A stretch of DNA of 64,000 nt, from positions 868,001 through 932,000 of the forward strand of contig CAWKDD010000001.1 in the NCBI GenBank assembly GCA_963848335.1, read 5' to 3'. The position numbers and the translations under genes were made by a program. Source of the stretch: Chersky-840 sp963848335 (GTDB taxonomy: Bacteria > Actinomycetota > Acidimicrobiia > Acidimicrobiales > UBA8190). Below the pieces are notes generated by a model, which saw only the letters and a list, made by a program, of their open reading frames with translations, ran no database searches and was not told where the DNA came from. Position 1 is the first letter of the stretch. The number at the start of each line of letters is the position of its first letter. Positions 35,917-45,225 of this stretch are shown here, in pieces.

Positions 35917-37674
35917 GTGCGAGACCGGGTGCTGGACATGGCGGCGGAGGACGAGCGGCGCGCCGGGGACGTCCCGGGGGCCTCGAACGCCGGGTCGCGC
36001 ATCGAGCACGTCCTCGACATGGCCCGTGACGCCTTCGTCGAGACCGACGCCTCCGGCGTGCTCACGGAGTGGAACCGCCAGTCCGAGGTGCTCTTCGGGT
36101 GGTCGCGCCACGAGGTGCTGGGACGACCCGTCACCGAATTCCTCATCCCCGAGCGCCACCGCGCCGCCGTGCTCGACGGGCTCGAGTCCATGGCCCGTTC
36201 CGAGCGGGCCATGGGGCGGACCCGTCCGCAGCAACTGGACCTGATGCACCGCGAGGGGTACGAGGTCTCGGTCCTGGGGTCGGCCTACATCGTGGGGTCC
36301 GGGGACGAGCTGCGCATCGGCGGCTTCCTCTACGACCAGGACGAGGACAAGGCGGCCGAGGAGGCGCTGGCCCACGCCTATCTGTACGACTCGCTCACGG
36401 GCCTGCCCAACCGGACCCTGTTCACCTACCGCCTCGCCTATGCGCTGGCCAAGGGGAAGAGCGCACCGGGCTCGGTGGCGGTGCTCGTGCTCGACCTCGA
36501 CCGCTTCAAGGCCATCAACGACGGGCTCGGCCACGAGGTCGGCGACGAGGTGCTGGTGGCGGTGGCGGGGCGCCTCGAGGCCGCCGACGGCACGTCCGAC
36601 GTCATGGCCCGGCTGGGCGGCGACGAGTTCCTGGTGCTCTTCGACGGGGACGAGGCCGAGGCCGAGGCGGTGTCCTACGCCCAACGGGTGCTGCACGCCC
36701 TGCGGGCCCCCATCGCGGCCGGCGACGGCGAGGTCTTCATCACGGCCAGCATCGGGGTGGCGTGCACGACCGGGCGCGTGTCGGAAGCCACGCCCTTGCT
36801 CTCCAACGCCGACGCCGCGATGTACCAGGCCAAAAAGCGCGGCGGCGGGACCGTCGAGGTCTTCGGCGAGGTCATGCGCATGCGGGTGCTCGACCGCATG
36901 CACACCGAGCACTCGCTGCACCGGGCGCTCGAGCGTCGCGAGCTGCGGCTCTTCTACCAGCCCGTGGTGGAGATCCACGGGGCCCGCGCCGTGGGGGTCG
37001 AGGCGCTGTTGCGCTGGCAGCATCCCGAGCAGGGTCTGGTGGCCCCCAACCGGTTCATCCCCGTGGCCGAAGAGAGCGGCCTCATCATCCCCATCGGCGC
37101 CTGGGTGCTGCACGAGGCGTGCCGTCAGCTGTGCATGTGGCGCGCCGGGCGCTTCGGCGGACCCCAGGGTGCGGTGGAGGTGAACCTGTCGGCCCGTCAG
37201 ATCGACCACCCCGAGATCATCTCCACCGTGGAGCGGATCCTCGACGACACCGGGCTGCCGCCTGCCAACCTGACCCTCGAGATCACCGAGAGCGCCCTCA
37301 TGAACGACGCCGCCTCGGCGCTGCGCGTGCTCCAGGCCCTCAAGGACCTGGGCGTGACCCTCGCCATCGACGACTTCGGGACGGGGTACTCCTCGCTCAG
37401 CCACCTGCAGCGGTTCCCTCTCGACATCTTGAAGATCGACAAGAGCTTCGTCGACGAGCTCGGCGCCGATCAGGGGGGTGCCGAGATCGTCGCCGCCGTG
37501 GTCAAGCTGGCTCATGCCCTCGGCCTGCAGGTCATCGCCGAGGGCGTCGAGACCGAGCGCCAGCTCGATGAGCTGGTGCGCCTGGACTGCGACTTCGCCC
37601 AGGGCTATCTGTTCTCCCGGCCCGTGCCCGCCCACGAGCTGGTCGAGAAGTTCCCTCTCCCTCTCGGCGCCTGA
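35917..37674 (+). CDS. PAS-GGDEF-EAL cyclic-di-GMP enzyme
   Basis: 585 residues, GTG start, no membrane segment. PAS sensor at about 28-140 (AFVETDASGVLTEWN), GGDEF domain at about 150-320 with intact GGDEF at 234-238, EAL domain at about 330-580. EAL active-site elements are present: EALLRW (362-367), LEITES, DDFGTGYSS, KIDKSFV and EGVETERQ. The RxxD allosteric site upstream of GGDEF is absent. So it could both make and degrade c-di-GMP; intact EAL residues favour phosphodiesterase competence. May control adhesion or matrix genes in this region. Confidence 0.92.
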   Translation: MRDRVLDMAAEDERRAGDVPGASNAGSRIEHVLDMARDAFVETDASGVLTEWNRQSEVLFGWSRHEVLGRPVTEFLIPERHRAAVLDGLESMARSERAMGRTRPQQLDLMHREGYEVSVLGSAYIVGSGDELRIGGFLYDQDEDKAAEEALAHAYLYDSLTGLPNRTLFTYRLAYALAKGKSAPGSVAVLVLDLDRFKAINDGLGHEVGDEVLVAVAGRLEAADGTSDVMARLGGDEFLVLFDGDEAEAEAVSYAQRVLHALRAPIAAGDGEVFITASIGVACTTGRVSEATPLLSNADAAMYQAKKRGGGTVEVFGEVMRMRVLDRMHTEHSLHRALERRELRLFYQPVVEIHGARAVGVEALLRWQHPEQGLVAPNRFIPVAEESGLIIPIGAWVLHEACRQLCMWRAGRFGGPQGAVEVNLSARQIDHPEIISTVERILDDTGLPPANLTLEITESALMNDAASALRVLQALKDLGVTLAIDDFGTGYSSLSHLQRFPLDILKIDKSFVDELGADQGGAEIVAAVVKLAHALGLQVIAEGVETERQLDELVRLDCDFAQGYLFSRPVPAHELVEKFPLPLGA

Positions 37675-37783
37675 CCCCGGCTCACCGGGCCACCGGCCCC
37701 ACCAACGGGCTCCCGCACCGGCTCCCCGCTTGCGCCTCCCACCTGCGGGTTCGCGCCCGGCTGACCCTCGGCCAGAAAAATGA

Positions 37784-37812
37784 TTGACGACGCAACTATC
37801 TAGGAGTACCAT
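37784..37812 (+). promoter_or_regulatory. Sigma-70-type promoter candidate for yceI gene
   Basis: TTGACG (37784-37789), 17-nt spacer, TACCAT (37807-37812), 51 nt before the ATG. The local AT content is higher than in surrounding sequence. Confidence 0.55.
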
Positions 37813-37862
37813 GCTTGTGGGCTCAAATTTATGAGCAACAAGTATCTCAGGAGGCAATTCCG

Positions 37863-38474
37863 ATGACCACGACCACCACCCCGACCACCAGCTCCACCCG
37901 GGAGTACCGGGGCACCGTCGTCCCCGCCCCCGGCGTCTACGACCTCGACCAGGCCCACACCACCGTGGAGTTCATCGCCCGGCACCTCATGATCACCAAG
38001 GTGCGCGGCCGCTTCGGCACCTTCAGCGGTGCGGTGACCATCGCCGAGGTACCCGAGGAGTCCTCGGTGGAGGTCACCATCGACGCCTCGAGCGTCGACA
38101 CCAGCCAGGCCCAGCGCGACGAGCACCTGCGCAGCGCGGACTTCCTCGACGTGGAGCACTACCCGACCCTCACCTTCACGAGCACGGGCGTGACCCTCGA
38201 CGGCGACGACTGGAAGGTGGCCGGCGACCTGACCGTGCACGGCACCACCCGCCCGGTCGTGCTCCAGGTGGAGTTCGACGGCGCCAACACCACACCGTGG
38301 GGTACCCAGGCCGTGGCCTTCTCGGCTTCCACCGAGATCGACCGTGAGGAGTGGGGACTGACCTACAACCAGGCCCTCGAGACCGGGGGCGTGGTCGTGG
38401 GCAAGAAGGTCCGCATCGAGCTCAACGTCGAGGCCGTCCTGCGCCAGGAGGCCAAGGCAGAGAGCGCGGCCTGA
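37863..38474 (+). CDS. YceI-family protein
   Basis: 203 residues from ATG 37863, set by AGGAGG 10 nt upstream. After a Thr-rich leader (TTTTTTPTT) comes the YceI lipocalin-like barrel: GVYDLDQAHTTVEF, RGRFGTFSGAVTIAE, DTSQAQRDEHLRSADFLD, TVHGTTRPVVLQVEFDG and the C-terminal GKKVRIELNVEAVL. The family binds long polyisoprenoids or amides. No signal peptide, so the cytoplasm is likely. It has its own promoter candidate. Confidence 0.9.
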   Translation: MTTTTTPTTSSTREYRGTVVPAPGVYDLDQAHTTVEFIARHLMITKVRGRFGTFSGAVTIAEVPEESSVEVTIDASSVDTSQAQRDEHLRSADFLDVEHYPTLTFTSTGVTLDGDDWKVAGDLTVHGTTRPVVLQVEFDGANTTPWGTQAVAFSASTEIDREEWGLTYNQALETGGVVVGKKVRIELNVEAVLRQEAKAESAA

Positions 38475-38609
38475 CCCACCGCACCACGCCGTGCCCGACG
38501 GCATGACCGTGGTGCCCAGCTCCGATCCTTGGTACCGGGCGCCGTTCCCTTCGGGGGGCGGCGCCCGGTACCGTTTCGCGTCGGCGGCGGGAGTGGAGGG
38601 GCAGCTCGG

Positions 38610-40000
38610 ATGCCTGAGACTCGGAGGGACCGGGAGCGTCGCATCGGCCGCCGTCGTCGCACCGTGGTGCCGCGCACCAGCCAGGCGCAGTGGGAGCCGG
38701 CCCCGGACCGTCCCGATCCCATCGCCGTGCTCGACGCCGAGAACGCCGACCGCGTCCCCGCCCTGGTGCCGGTGCGCTGGGGGCGCATGCTCGAGTCGCC
38801 CTTCGCCTTCATGCGGGGCGCGGCGGGCGTCATGGCCCTCGACCTGGCCCGCACCCCCTCCACGGGAGTGCACGTCCAGTTGTGCGGGGACGCCCATATG
38901 GCCAACTTCGGGGTCTTCGCCTCCCCCGAGCGGCGGCTCCTGTTCGACGTCAACGACTTCGACGAGACCACGCCCGGTCCCTGGGAGTGGGACCTCAAAC
39001 GGCTGGCGGCCAGTGCCGTGGTGGTGGGGCGGGTGTCGGGGATCGAGCCCGAGCACCAGTCCGCCGCCGCCCACGCCGTGGCGCGCGCCTATCGCCGCCA
39101 CATGGCCCGCTACGCGCACATGGGCACCCTCGAGGTCTGGTACGAACGCGTCGACGCCAAGGCCGCCCTGCGCACCGTGGGCCGCCGGGCCCCGGCACCG
39201 GTGCGCTCGGCGGTGGCCGGGGCCCATCGCCAGACCTCGAGGCGGAGCTGCCCAAGTTGACGGTGCGCGTCGACGGGGGCGAGCGGCGCATCGCCGATCA
39301 TCCGCCCCTGGTGACCCACGACGGTGTCGACGCCCACACCCAGCTCGTCCAGGACGTGCTGGCCAGGTACCCGGCGTCGCTGGAGACCGACCGCCGGGCC
39401 CTGCTCGAGAGGTTCGCGCTCGTGGACCTGGCCACCAAGGTGGTGGGCGTGGGCAGCGTGGGGACGCGCTGCTTCGTGGCCCTGCTCGAGAGCGACATCG
39501 GCGAACCCCTCTTCCTGCAGGTGAAAGAGGCGGGGCGATCGGCCCTGGCCGCGTCGGTGCCCCGCCGCCCCGGGCGCGCCGGCACGGGGTCGGGACCGGG
39601 CCCCGCCGTCCCCGAGTCGCCGCGTTCGGGGGGACGGCGGGTGGTGGCCGGACAGCGTCTCATGCAGGCCGCCAGCGACATCTTCCTGGGTTGGACCAGC
39701 ACCGGGGACACCGACTTCTACGTCCGCCAGCTGCGCGACATGAAGGGCACCGTGAACACGGCCTCGCTGGGGCCCCGGGGGCTCGTGGCCTACGCCAAGT
39801 TGTGCGGGTGGGCCCTGGCCCGGGCCCATGCCCGATCGGGCGCCGCCGCGCAGATCGCCGGGTACGCCGGCAACGGGGGAGTGCTCGACGACGCCGTCAC
39901 CGGCTTCGCGCTGGCCTATGCCGATCAGACCGAAGCCGACCACGCCCTCCTGGTCGAGGCGGTGCGCACCGGACGCGTCGTGGCCACGCCCGGCCTGTGA
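38610..40000 (+). CDS. DUF2252 family protein (frameshifted near 39230)
   Basis: Start ATG 38610 with GGAGGGG upstream. The first frame (VHVQLCGDAHMANFG, FDVNDFDETTPGPWEWDLKRLAAS) runs to a stop at 39258-39260. From about 39235 the other frame continues (LEAELPKLTVRVDGGERRI, DLATKVVGVGSVGTRCFVALL, PLFLQVKEAGRS, LRDMKGTVNTASL). Together they give the full DUF2252 length, about 460 residues. GDAHxxNFG and DVNDFDE resemble kinase-like phosphotransferase loops, so a small-molecule kinase role is plausible but unproven. Confidence 0.82.
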
Positions 40001-40018
40001 AGGCTCGTGTGGGGTGGC

Positions 40019-40945
40019 CTAGCCGCCCTGCACCAGCGTGTCGATCTCGGCCATGTCGTTGTCGTCGAGCTCCCAGTCCGCCGCGGCCACGTTGGCGCGC
40101 ACCTGCTGGGGCGAGGTGGCCCCGGCGATGACCGAGGCCACGGGACGGTGCGCTGCGATCCAGGCGATGGCGAGCTCCACCATGGACCGGTCCCGGCTCG
40201 CCGCGAACTCGGCCAGCCGCTCCACCACCGCCAGCTGGTCGTCGGCCAGCGGCCCCTCGTTCTGCTTCACTCCCGCCAGCCTGGTGCCCGGGGGCGGGGG
40301 CTCGTTGCGCCGGTACTTGCCGGTGAGCACCCCCGAGGCCAGCGGGAAGTAGGGGAGGAAGGCCAGGCCGGCCCGCTCGCACTCGGGGATGACGTCGTCC
40401 TCGGCCTTGCGGCGCAGCAGGCTGAACTCGTTCTGGACGCTCACGAAGTGGGCCGAGCCCGGCGCCGCGGCGTCCTCGGCCTGGCGCAGCTGTTCCACCG
40501 TGAAGTTCGAGCACCCGATCTGGCGCGCCTTGCCCGCCGCCACGCACTCGTCGAGGGCCCCCAGGGTGTCGGCGATGGGGGTCTTGGGATCGGGCGCGTG
40601 CAGCTGGTAGAGGTCGACGTGGTCGGTGCCCAGACGCCGCAGGCTGTCCTCCAGGGCGCGGTGCACGTAGTCGGGCCTGGCCCCCTTGCGGTGCTCGTCG
40701 ACCTGCATGCCGAACTTGGTGGCGAGCACGATGTCGCTTCGGCGCGCCCCCAGGGCGCGGCCCAGGAACTCCTCGCTGCGGGTGCCGCCGTAGATGTCGG
40801 CGGTGTCGAAGAAGGTGATGCCGGCGTCGAGTGCGTCGTGGACCACCGCCGCCGACTTGTCGTAGTCGAGACGACCGCCGAAGTTGTTGCAGCCCAGGCC
40901 CACCACCGACACCTCGAGCGAGCCGATCTTGCGAGTGCGCATCAT
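40019..40945 (-). CDS. Aldo/keto reductase
   Basis: 308 residues from ATG 40945. The NADPH-dependent (alpha/beta)8 barrel catalytic tetrad is visible: Asp in FFDTADIYGG, Tyr in the same motif, Lys in LATKFG, His in LYQLHAPDP. C-terminal SVIAGATSPQQVRANV binds the cofactor phosphate. It resembles the YajO/Tas-type AKR group that reduces aldehydes and ketones. Its start overlaps the stop of the upstream thioesterase by 4 nt, indicating translational coupling. Confidence 0.93.
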   Translation of the reverse strand: MMRTRKIGSLEVSVVGLGCNNFGGRLDYDKSAAVVHDALDAGITFFDTADIYGGTRSEEFLGRALGARRSDIVLATKFGMQVDEHRKGARPDYVHRALEDSLRRLGTDHVDLYQLHAPDPKTPIADTLGALDECVAAGKARQIGCSNFTVEQLRQAEDAAAPGSAHFVSVQNEFSLLRRKAEDDVIPECERAGLAFLPYFPLASGVLTGKYRRNEPPPPGTRLAGVKQNEGPLADDQLAVVERLAEFAASRDRSMVELAIAWIAAHRPVASVIAGATSPQQVRANVAAADWELDDNDMAEIDTLVQGG

Positions 40946-41841
40946 GTTCCTTGTCGTCGTGGGGTCTTCTGGGATGCGGTTGTCTTGGATGCGGTGGTCT
41001 TGGAGAGCGCCGCGCCCGACACCACGGCCGCGTCGCCGGGCCAGCGCCGCACGCTGATGGACTGGCTGGCCGTCGCCAGCAGGGTACCGTCCTCGGCCCA
41101 CAGATGGGCCAGCCCCTGCCCGAACCCGTGGGCCAGGGCGTGGATGTGGATGTCGCACAGCACCCATTCCGTGGGCACCAGCCGGGCCACCCGCAACGTG
41201 TTGTCGAGACTGCGGCCCATGGTGCGCACCCCCAGGGGCTGGCTCACCCCGCCCGACACGAAGTCGCCGATCACCGCCAAGGTGGCCGCCGAGGGCTCGA
41301 GATGGCCCGGCACGCGCGTCCAGAAGGCCGAGTTGGCGTCGCCGGGGCGCCCGTCGAGCTCGGCCATCATGCGGCCCTTCGCCACGCGCTGCTCGACGCG
41401 CACCAGCACCGTGTCGGCGAACATGGGCGGGATGTGCTGGACGGGGCAGTCGGCCGGCGCGGGCACGTCGGGGAACTCCACCCACGTCCCCGACAGGTCG
41501 ATGTCGTGGCGGCCCAGGGCGGCGTTGACGGTGAGCACCTCTTCGGCGCCCAGCCGGCCGATGGCCCGGCCCTGGGTGGTGTTGCGCCCCGAGGCGGGGA
41601 GGACGACCTCCCAGTCGAGGACGGTGCCCGTCGGCGCGTAGGCGAGGTACTGGGCCGTGGCCCACACCGTGGGCCGTCCCGAGGCCTCCTCCAGGGCGAC
41701 GATGCCCGCGGCCAGGCCACACCCGCCGTAGAGGAAACGTCCCGGGGTGCACACCGCGGGGGTGACGGGGAGGCGCCAGCGCAGCGGGTCGGCGGTGGGC
41801 TCCAACCCCAGGAAGTGCCGTGCATCCATCAGCGGCACCAT
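40942..41841 (-). CDS. Acyl-CoA thioesterase-like protein (TesB-type double hotdog)
   Basis: 299 residues, ATG start; an alternative ATG lies four codons in. Two hotdog halves: the first has FLYGGCGLAAGIVALEEASGRPTVWA, the second has FWTRVP, GDFVSGGVSQPLG and SLDNTLRVARLVPTEWVLCDI, with ASQSISVRRW at the end, matching TesB-like thioesterases. It likely hydrolyses acyl-CoA thioesters. A Lys/Thr-rich tail (KTTASKTTASQK) may be non-conserved. First gene of a two-gene operon with the aldo/keto reductase. Confidence 0.82.
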   Translation of the reverse strand: MVPLMDARHFLGLEPTADPLRWRLPVTPAVCTPGRFLYGGCGLAAGIVALEEASGRPTVWATAQYLAYAPTGTVLDWEVVLPASGRNTTQGRAIGRLGAEEVLTVNAALGRHDIDLSGTWVEFPDVPAPADCPVQHIPPMFADTVLVRVEQRVAKGRMMAELDGRPGDANSAFWTRVPGHLEPSAATLAVIGDFVSGGVSQPLGVRTMGRSLDNTLRVARLVPTEWVLCDIHIHALAHGFGQGLAHLWAEDGTLLATASQSISVRRWPGDAAVVSGAALSKTTASKTTASQKTPRRQGT

Positions 41842-41886
41842 AACGGGGCGCCCCGCCGACCTGGGTCGGGCTGCGGCCCGTATAGG

Positions 41887-41900
41887 TAACGGCCCTGTTA
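41887..41900. promoter_or_regulatory. ArsR operator candidate, site 1
   Basis: TAAC-N6-GTTA palindrome, flanked by G and C to give GGTAAC...GTTACG. 43 nt before the arsR-type start. Confidence 0.6.
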
Positions 41901-41903
41901 CGG

Positions 41904-41917
41904 TAACCTCATCGTTA
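41904..41917. promoter_or_regulatory. ArsR operator candidate, site 2
   Basis: TAAC-N6-GTTA again, full form GGTAAC-N6-GTTACC, centre 17 nt from site 1. Two identical half-site pairs in tandem suggest cooperative dimer binding. Confidence 0.6.
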
Positions 41918-41942
41918 CCGACAGGGGGAGGGATGGGGGGAG

Positions 41943-42272
41943 ATGGCCCACGCGCATGCCGGGGGGGACCCCTTCGAGGCGTTGGGCGACGCCAACCGGC
42001 GCCAGATCCTGCGCCTCTTGAGCAGCGGGGACAAGCCGGTCCAGGAGATCGCCGCGGCCATGCCCATCAGCCGCCCCGCCGTGTCGCGCCACCTGCGCCT
42101 GTTGAAAGACGCCGGCATGGTGACCGAGCACCCTGAGGGGACGCGCCGGATCTACCACCTCCAGGCCCAGGGGCTGCACGCCGTGCAGGCCTATCTCGAG
42201 GGTGTGTGGGGAGAGGCCGCCGCCCGGTTCCGGTTGCTGGCCGAGAACACCGAGCCGGCGGCGCGGCCATGA
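41943..42272 (+). CDS. ArsR-family transcriptional regulator
   Basis: 109 residues. Winged helix: DPFEALGDANRRQILRLLSSG, VQEIAAAMPISRPAVSRHLRLLKDAGMV, then the wing EGTRRIYHLQ. No Cys metal-binding motif, so it belongs to the SRPBCC-linked ArsR type, not the metal sensors. The stop overlaps the ATG of the SRPBCC gene (ATGA). It most likely represses its own operon through the two palindromes upstream. Confidence 0.93.
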   Translation: MAHAHAGGDPFEALGDANRRQILRLLSSGDKPVQEIAAAMPISRPAVSRHLRLLKDAGMVTEHPEGTRRIYHLQAQGLHAVQAYLEGVWGEAAARFRLLAENTEPAARP

Positions 42273-42727
42273 GCGAGGACCCGCTGCGGATGTCCTTCGA
42301 CGTCGACTGCTCGGTCGAGCACGCCTTCGAGGTGTGGACGTCGGGGATCGGCACGTGGTGGCCACCGGACCACACCGCCTCGGGGCGGGCCCAGCTGGTG
42401 GTGCTGGAGTCCGGCGTGGGGGGGCGGATCTACGAGCGCAGCCCCGACGGCGTCGAGCACGACTGGGGGACGGTCACGGTGTGGGACCCTCCGGCCCAGG
42501 TGTCGTACCTGTGGCATCTGGGACGGGACCCCGCCCACGCCGGCGAGGTCGACGTCCGCTTCCAGGCCCGCGCTGATGGCGTGACCGAGGTGGAGATCGA
42601 GCACCGCGGCTGGCAACGGCTGGGGGACAGCGGGGACGCCGCGCTGGCGTGGCGCCGACGCAACCTGGACGGCTGGCACACGGTGACCCCGCACTTCCGA
42701 GCTGCGATCGCGAAAGGAGCACGCTGA
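42269..42727 (+). CDS. SRPBCC/AHSA1-domain protein
   Basis: 152 residues from the ATG in ATGA overlapping arsR. START-like fold of the AHSA1 family: DCSVEHAFEVWTSGIGTWWP, GVGGRIYERSPDG, DWGTVTVWDPPAQVSYLWHLG, and a C-terminal helix with AALAWRRRNLDGWH. Such proteins bind hydrophobic ligands and are commonly encoded next to ArsR regulators. Ligand unknown. Confidence 0.88.
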   Translation: MSEDPLRMSFDVDCSVEHAFEVWTSGIGTWWPPDHTASGRAQLVVLESGVGGRIYERSPDGVEHDWGTVTVWDPPAQVSYLWHLGRDPAHAGEVDVRFQARADGVTEVEIEHRGWQRLGDSGDAALAWRRRNLDGWHTVTPHFRAAIAKGAR

Positions 42728-43140
42728 TGGCGTCGAACAAGGGTGCAGGAACCAAGGAGGACCCGTGGGTGCTCAAGACCGCGCCGGGAACCTCGCAGTA
42801 CACCATGTACCGGGACGAAGGAGCCGATCCGCCCGCCCTGGTGTGCCAGGTGGGCTCGACCACGTTGAAGTACCACCTCCGCGCCGTCGAGGACCTGCAC
42901 GCCTGGCTCCTCGAACAGGGCGACTGGGTGGTGCTCGGCGCCGCCGACGAGAAGAAGCCCGCCGCCCCGGGCACCGTCGAGGCGTGGGGACGTGCCGCCG
43001 AGAACCCCGTGGGGGGCTTCTACGGCCTGCGCAACGGCTATCGGGGTCGCTTCGGCATGTACCTGCCGCCGCTGCTCGAAGCGCTGGGCCTGGCCGAGCT
43101 CACCCACGACCCCAAGAACAACAAGATGCGGGCACGCTGA
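42727..43140 (+). CDS. Conserved actinobacterial protein, DUF6855-like
   Basis: 137 residues. ATG overlaps the previous stop by one base (TGATG). Conserved segments: GTKEDPWVLKTAPGTSQY, DLHAWLLEQGDWVVLGAADE, NPVGGFYGLRNGYRGRFGMYLPP. I recognise this as a widely conserved actinobacterial family without known function; the DUF number is from memory and should be checked. Soluble. Translationally coupled to the SRPBCC gene. Confidence 0.8.
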   Translation: MASNKGAGTKEDPWVLKTAPGTSQYTMYRDEGADPPALVCQVGSTTLKYHLRAVEDLHAWLLEQGDWVVLGAADEKKPAAPGTVEAWGRAAENPVGGFYGLRNGYRGRFGMYLPPLLEALGLAELTHDPKNNKMRAR

Positions 43141-43198
43141 ACGCATCCGTGCGCACCGAACCTGGACACATGTCGATCCCGATGAAGGAGACACCACC

Positions 43199-43504
43199 AT
43201 GCCCGTCACCAAGGTGATCCGCTACAAGACCAAGCCCGAGCGCGCCGACGAGAACGAGCGCCTGGTACGCGCCGTGTTCGCCGAGCTGGCGACCACGAAG
43301 CCCGACGGGCTGCACTATGCCAGCTTCCGCCTCGAGGACGGCGTGAGCTTCCTGCACGTGGCCACGCTCGACGGGGACGACAACCCCTTGACGCGCTCCG
43401 CCGCGTTCGGCGCGTTCCAGTCCGGCATCGGCGAGCGTCTGGCCGAAGGGCCGTTCCAGGCCGACACCACCCCCATCGGGTCGTACCGGCTGCTGCCCGA
43501 GTGA
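43199..43504 (+). CDS. Small dimeric alpha/beta-barrel (ABM-like) protein
   Basis: 101 residues, ATG with AAGGAG 8 nt upstream. VIRYKTKPERADENERLVRAVFAEL and YASFRLEDGVSFLHVATLDG fit the antibiotic-biosynthesis-monooxygenase-like ferredoxin fold, with FGAFQSGIGERLAEGP. Function unknown; such folds act in monooxygenation or as small-molecule binders. Last gene of the ArsR operon after a 58-nt gap. Confidence 0.78.
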   Translation: MPVTKVIRYKTKPERADENERLVRAVFAELATTKPDGLHYASFRLEDGVSFLHVATLDGDDNPLTRSAAFGAFQSGIGERLAEGPFQADTTPIGSYRLLPE

Positions 43505-43536
43505 CCCGCAGTCAGCGTCGCGCCGGGCGCGTCCGC

Positions 43537-45087
43537 TCAGTTGACCTGGCGGTCGTGGCCCTCCCAGTAGGGCCGGCGCAGCAGGTACTTCTGGAGCTTG
43601 CCGGTGGCGGTGCGGGTCAGTCCGTCGCGTAGCTCCACCGACCGCGGCGCCTTGAAGTGGGCCAGGCGGGCCCGGCAGAACTCGATGAGCTCCTCCTCGG
43701 TGGCCACCGCGCCGGGGCGCAGCACCACCAGGGCCTTGACCGTCTCCCCCCACGTGTCGTCGGGGACGCCGATCACCGCCGCCTCGGCCACCGCCGCGTG
43801 CTGGTACAGGCAGTCCTCGACCTCGATGGACGAGACGTTCTCGCCGCCGGTGATGATGACGTCCTTCTTGCGATCGGCGATCACGGTGTAGGGGCCGTCG
43901 AGGTACCCGCCGTCGCCGGTGTGGAACCACCCGCCCTCGAGGGCCTGGGCGGTGGCGTCGGGCTGCTCCCAGTAGCCGGCGAAGACGTGGTTGGAGCGGG
44001 CCAGGAGCTCGCCCTCCTCGTCGACGCGCATGCGCACCCCGACGGCGGGGACCCCGGCGCGCGCCAGCATCGAGGCCCGCACGGCGCCGTCGAGGTCGTC
44101 CCACTCCGAGGGGGCCCGGTTGATGGTGAGCAGGGGAGTGGTCTCGGTCAGCCCGTAGATCTGGATGAACTCCCAACCGAGCTCGGACTCCACCGCCTCG
44201 ATGGTCTTCGACGGCGGCGGCGCCCCGGCCACCACCACCCGCACCGTGCCCCGCCCCGGGACCTCGACGCCGCCCCGGCGGCGCTGCTCGGCGGCGCCGA
44301 GGATGGCGGCCACCACCGCCGGGGCCGCGCACAGCATGGTGACGCCCTCGGCCGCGATGCGGGACAGGATCTCCTCGCCGTCGATCTTGCGCACCACGAC
44401 GTGACGGCCGCCCATGGCCGTGACGGCATAGGGCATGCCCCAGCCGTTGCAATGGAACATGGGAAGGGTGTGCAGCAGCACGTCGCGATCGCTCACCGTG
44501 GTGTGCCACCCGAACACCGTGGCGTTGAGCCAGCAATTCCGGTGGGTGAGCTGTACGCCCTTGGGGCGGGCCGTGGTGCCCGAGGTGTAGTTGATCGAGC
44601 ACGTGGCACCCTCGTCGCCCTCCCAGCGCGCCGGGGTGGCGCCGGGGGCGGCGGGGGCGAAGAGCTCGGCGTCCTCCTCGCCGTCGAGCACCATCCGCAC
44701 CTTGGACGACACCCCCGCCAGGGGTCCGTCGAGCTCGGGATCGACCAGCAGCACCGAGGCGCCCGAATGCTCCACGATGTAGGAGACCTCCTCGGCGTTG
44801 AGCCGGAAGTTGACGGGGACGAGCACGCGCCCGAAGCCGCTCACGCCGAAGAACGAGATGAGGAACCGGGCCGAGTTCGGGCTCACGATGGCGACGCGCT
44901 CCCCGTGGGCCACGCCCATGGCGTCGAGGGCCAGCGCCATGCCCCGCGCCCGGTCGTGCATCTCGGCGTAGGTGATGGCGCCCAACGATCCCGCCACGCC
45001 CGGCTCGTCGACCACCGCCACCCGGTCCGCACCGTGCACCAGCGCGGCGCGCTCGAGGAAGTCGCCGATCGTGAGCGGGACGTCCAT
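43537..45087 (-). CDS. AMP-dependent acyl-CoA synthetase
   Basis: 516 residues from ATG 45087, set by GGAGG upstream; the frame is open far beyond but that part is non-coding. ANL superfamily: P-loop CSINYTSGTTARPKGVQLTH (YTSGTT), A5 YGLTETTPL, A7 GGWFHTGDGGYLD, A8 IADRKKDVIITGGENVSS, and A10 Lys in RTATGKLQKYLLR. Activates a fatty or other carboxylic acid to acyl-AMP then acyl-CoA. Divergent from the FAD oxidoreductase at 45226, with which it may share a pathway. Confidence 0.93.
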   Translation of the reverse strand: MDVPLTIGDFLERAALVHGADRVAVVDEPGVAGSLGAITYAEMHDRARGMALALDAMGVAHGERVAIVSPNSARFLISFFGVSGFGRVLVPVNFRLNAEEVSYIVEHSGASVLLVDPELDGPLAGVSSKVRMVLDGEEDAELFAPAAPGATPARWEGDEGATCSINYTSGTTARPKGVQLTHRNCWLNATVFGWHTTVSDRDVLLHTLPMFHCNGWGMPYAVTAMGGRHVVVRKIDGEEILSRIAAEGVTMLCAAPAVVAAILGAAEQRRRGGVEVPGRGTVRVVVAGAPPPSKTIEAVESELGWEFIQIYGLTETTPLLTINRAPSEWDDLDGAVRASMLARAGVPAVGVRMRVDEEGELLARSNHVFAGYWEQPDATAQALEGGWFHTGDGGYLDGPYTVIADRKKDVIITGGENVSSIEVEDCLYQHAAVAEAAVIGVPDDTWGETVKALVVLRPGAVATEEELIEFCRARLAHFKAPRSVELRDGLTRTATGKLQKYLLRRPYWEGHDRQVN

Positions 45088-45225
45088 GATCGCTCCCTCC
45101 GTTCTCCGGGCTCGTCGGGCCGGGCCCCGTCCGATCATCGCACCCTGGAGTGGCATTTGCCGCGCTGGTAGGTTGCGGATGTCGGAGTCCTCCGCGTGCG
45201 GCTCCGGGGCCGAAATGAGGTGCAC

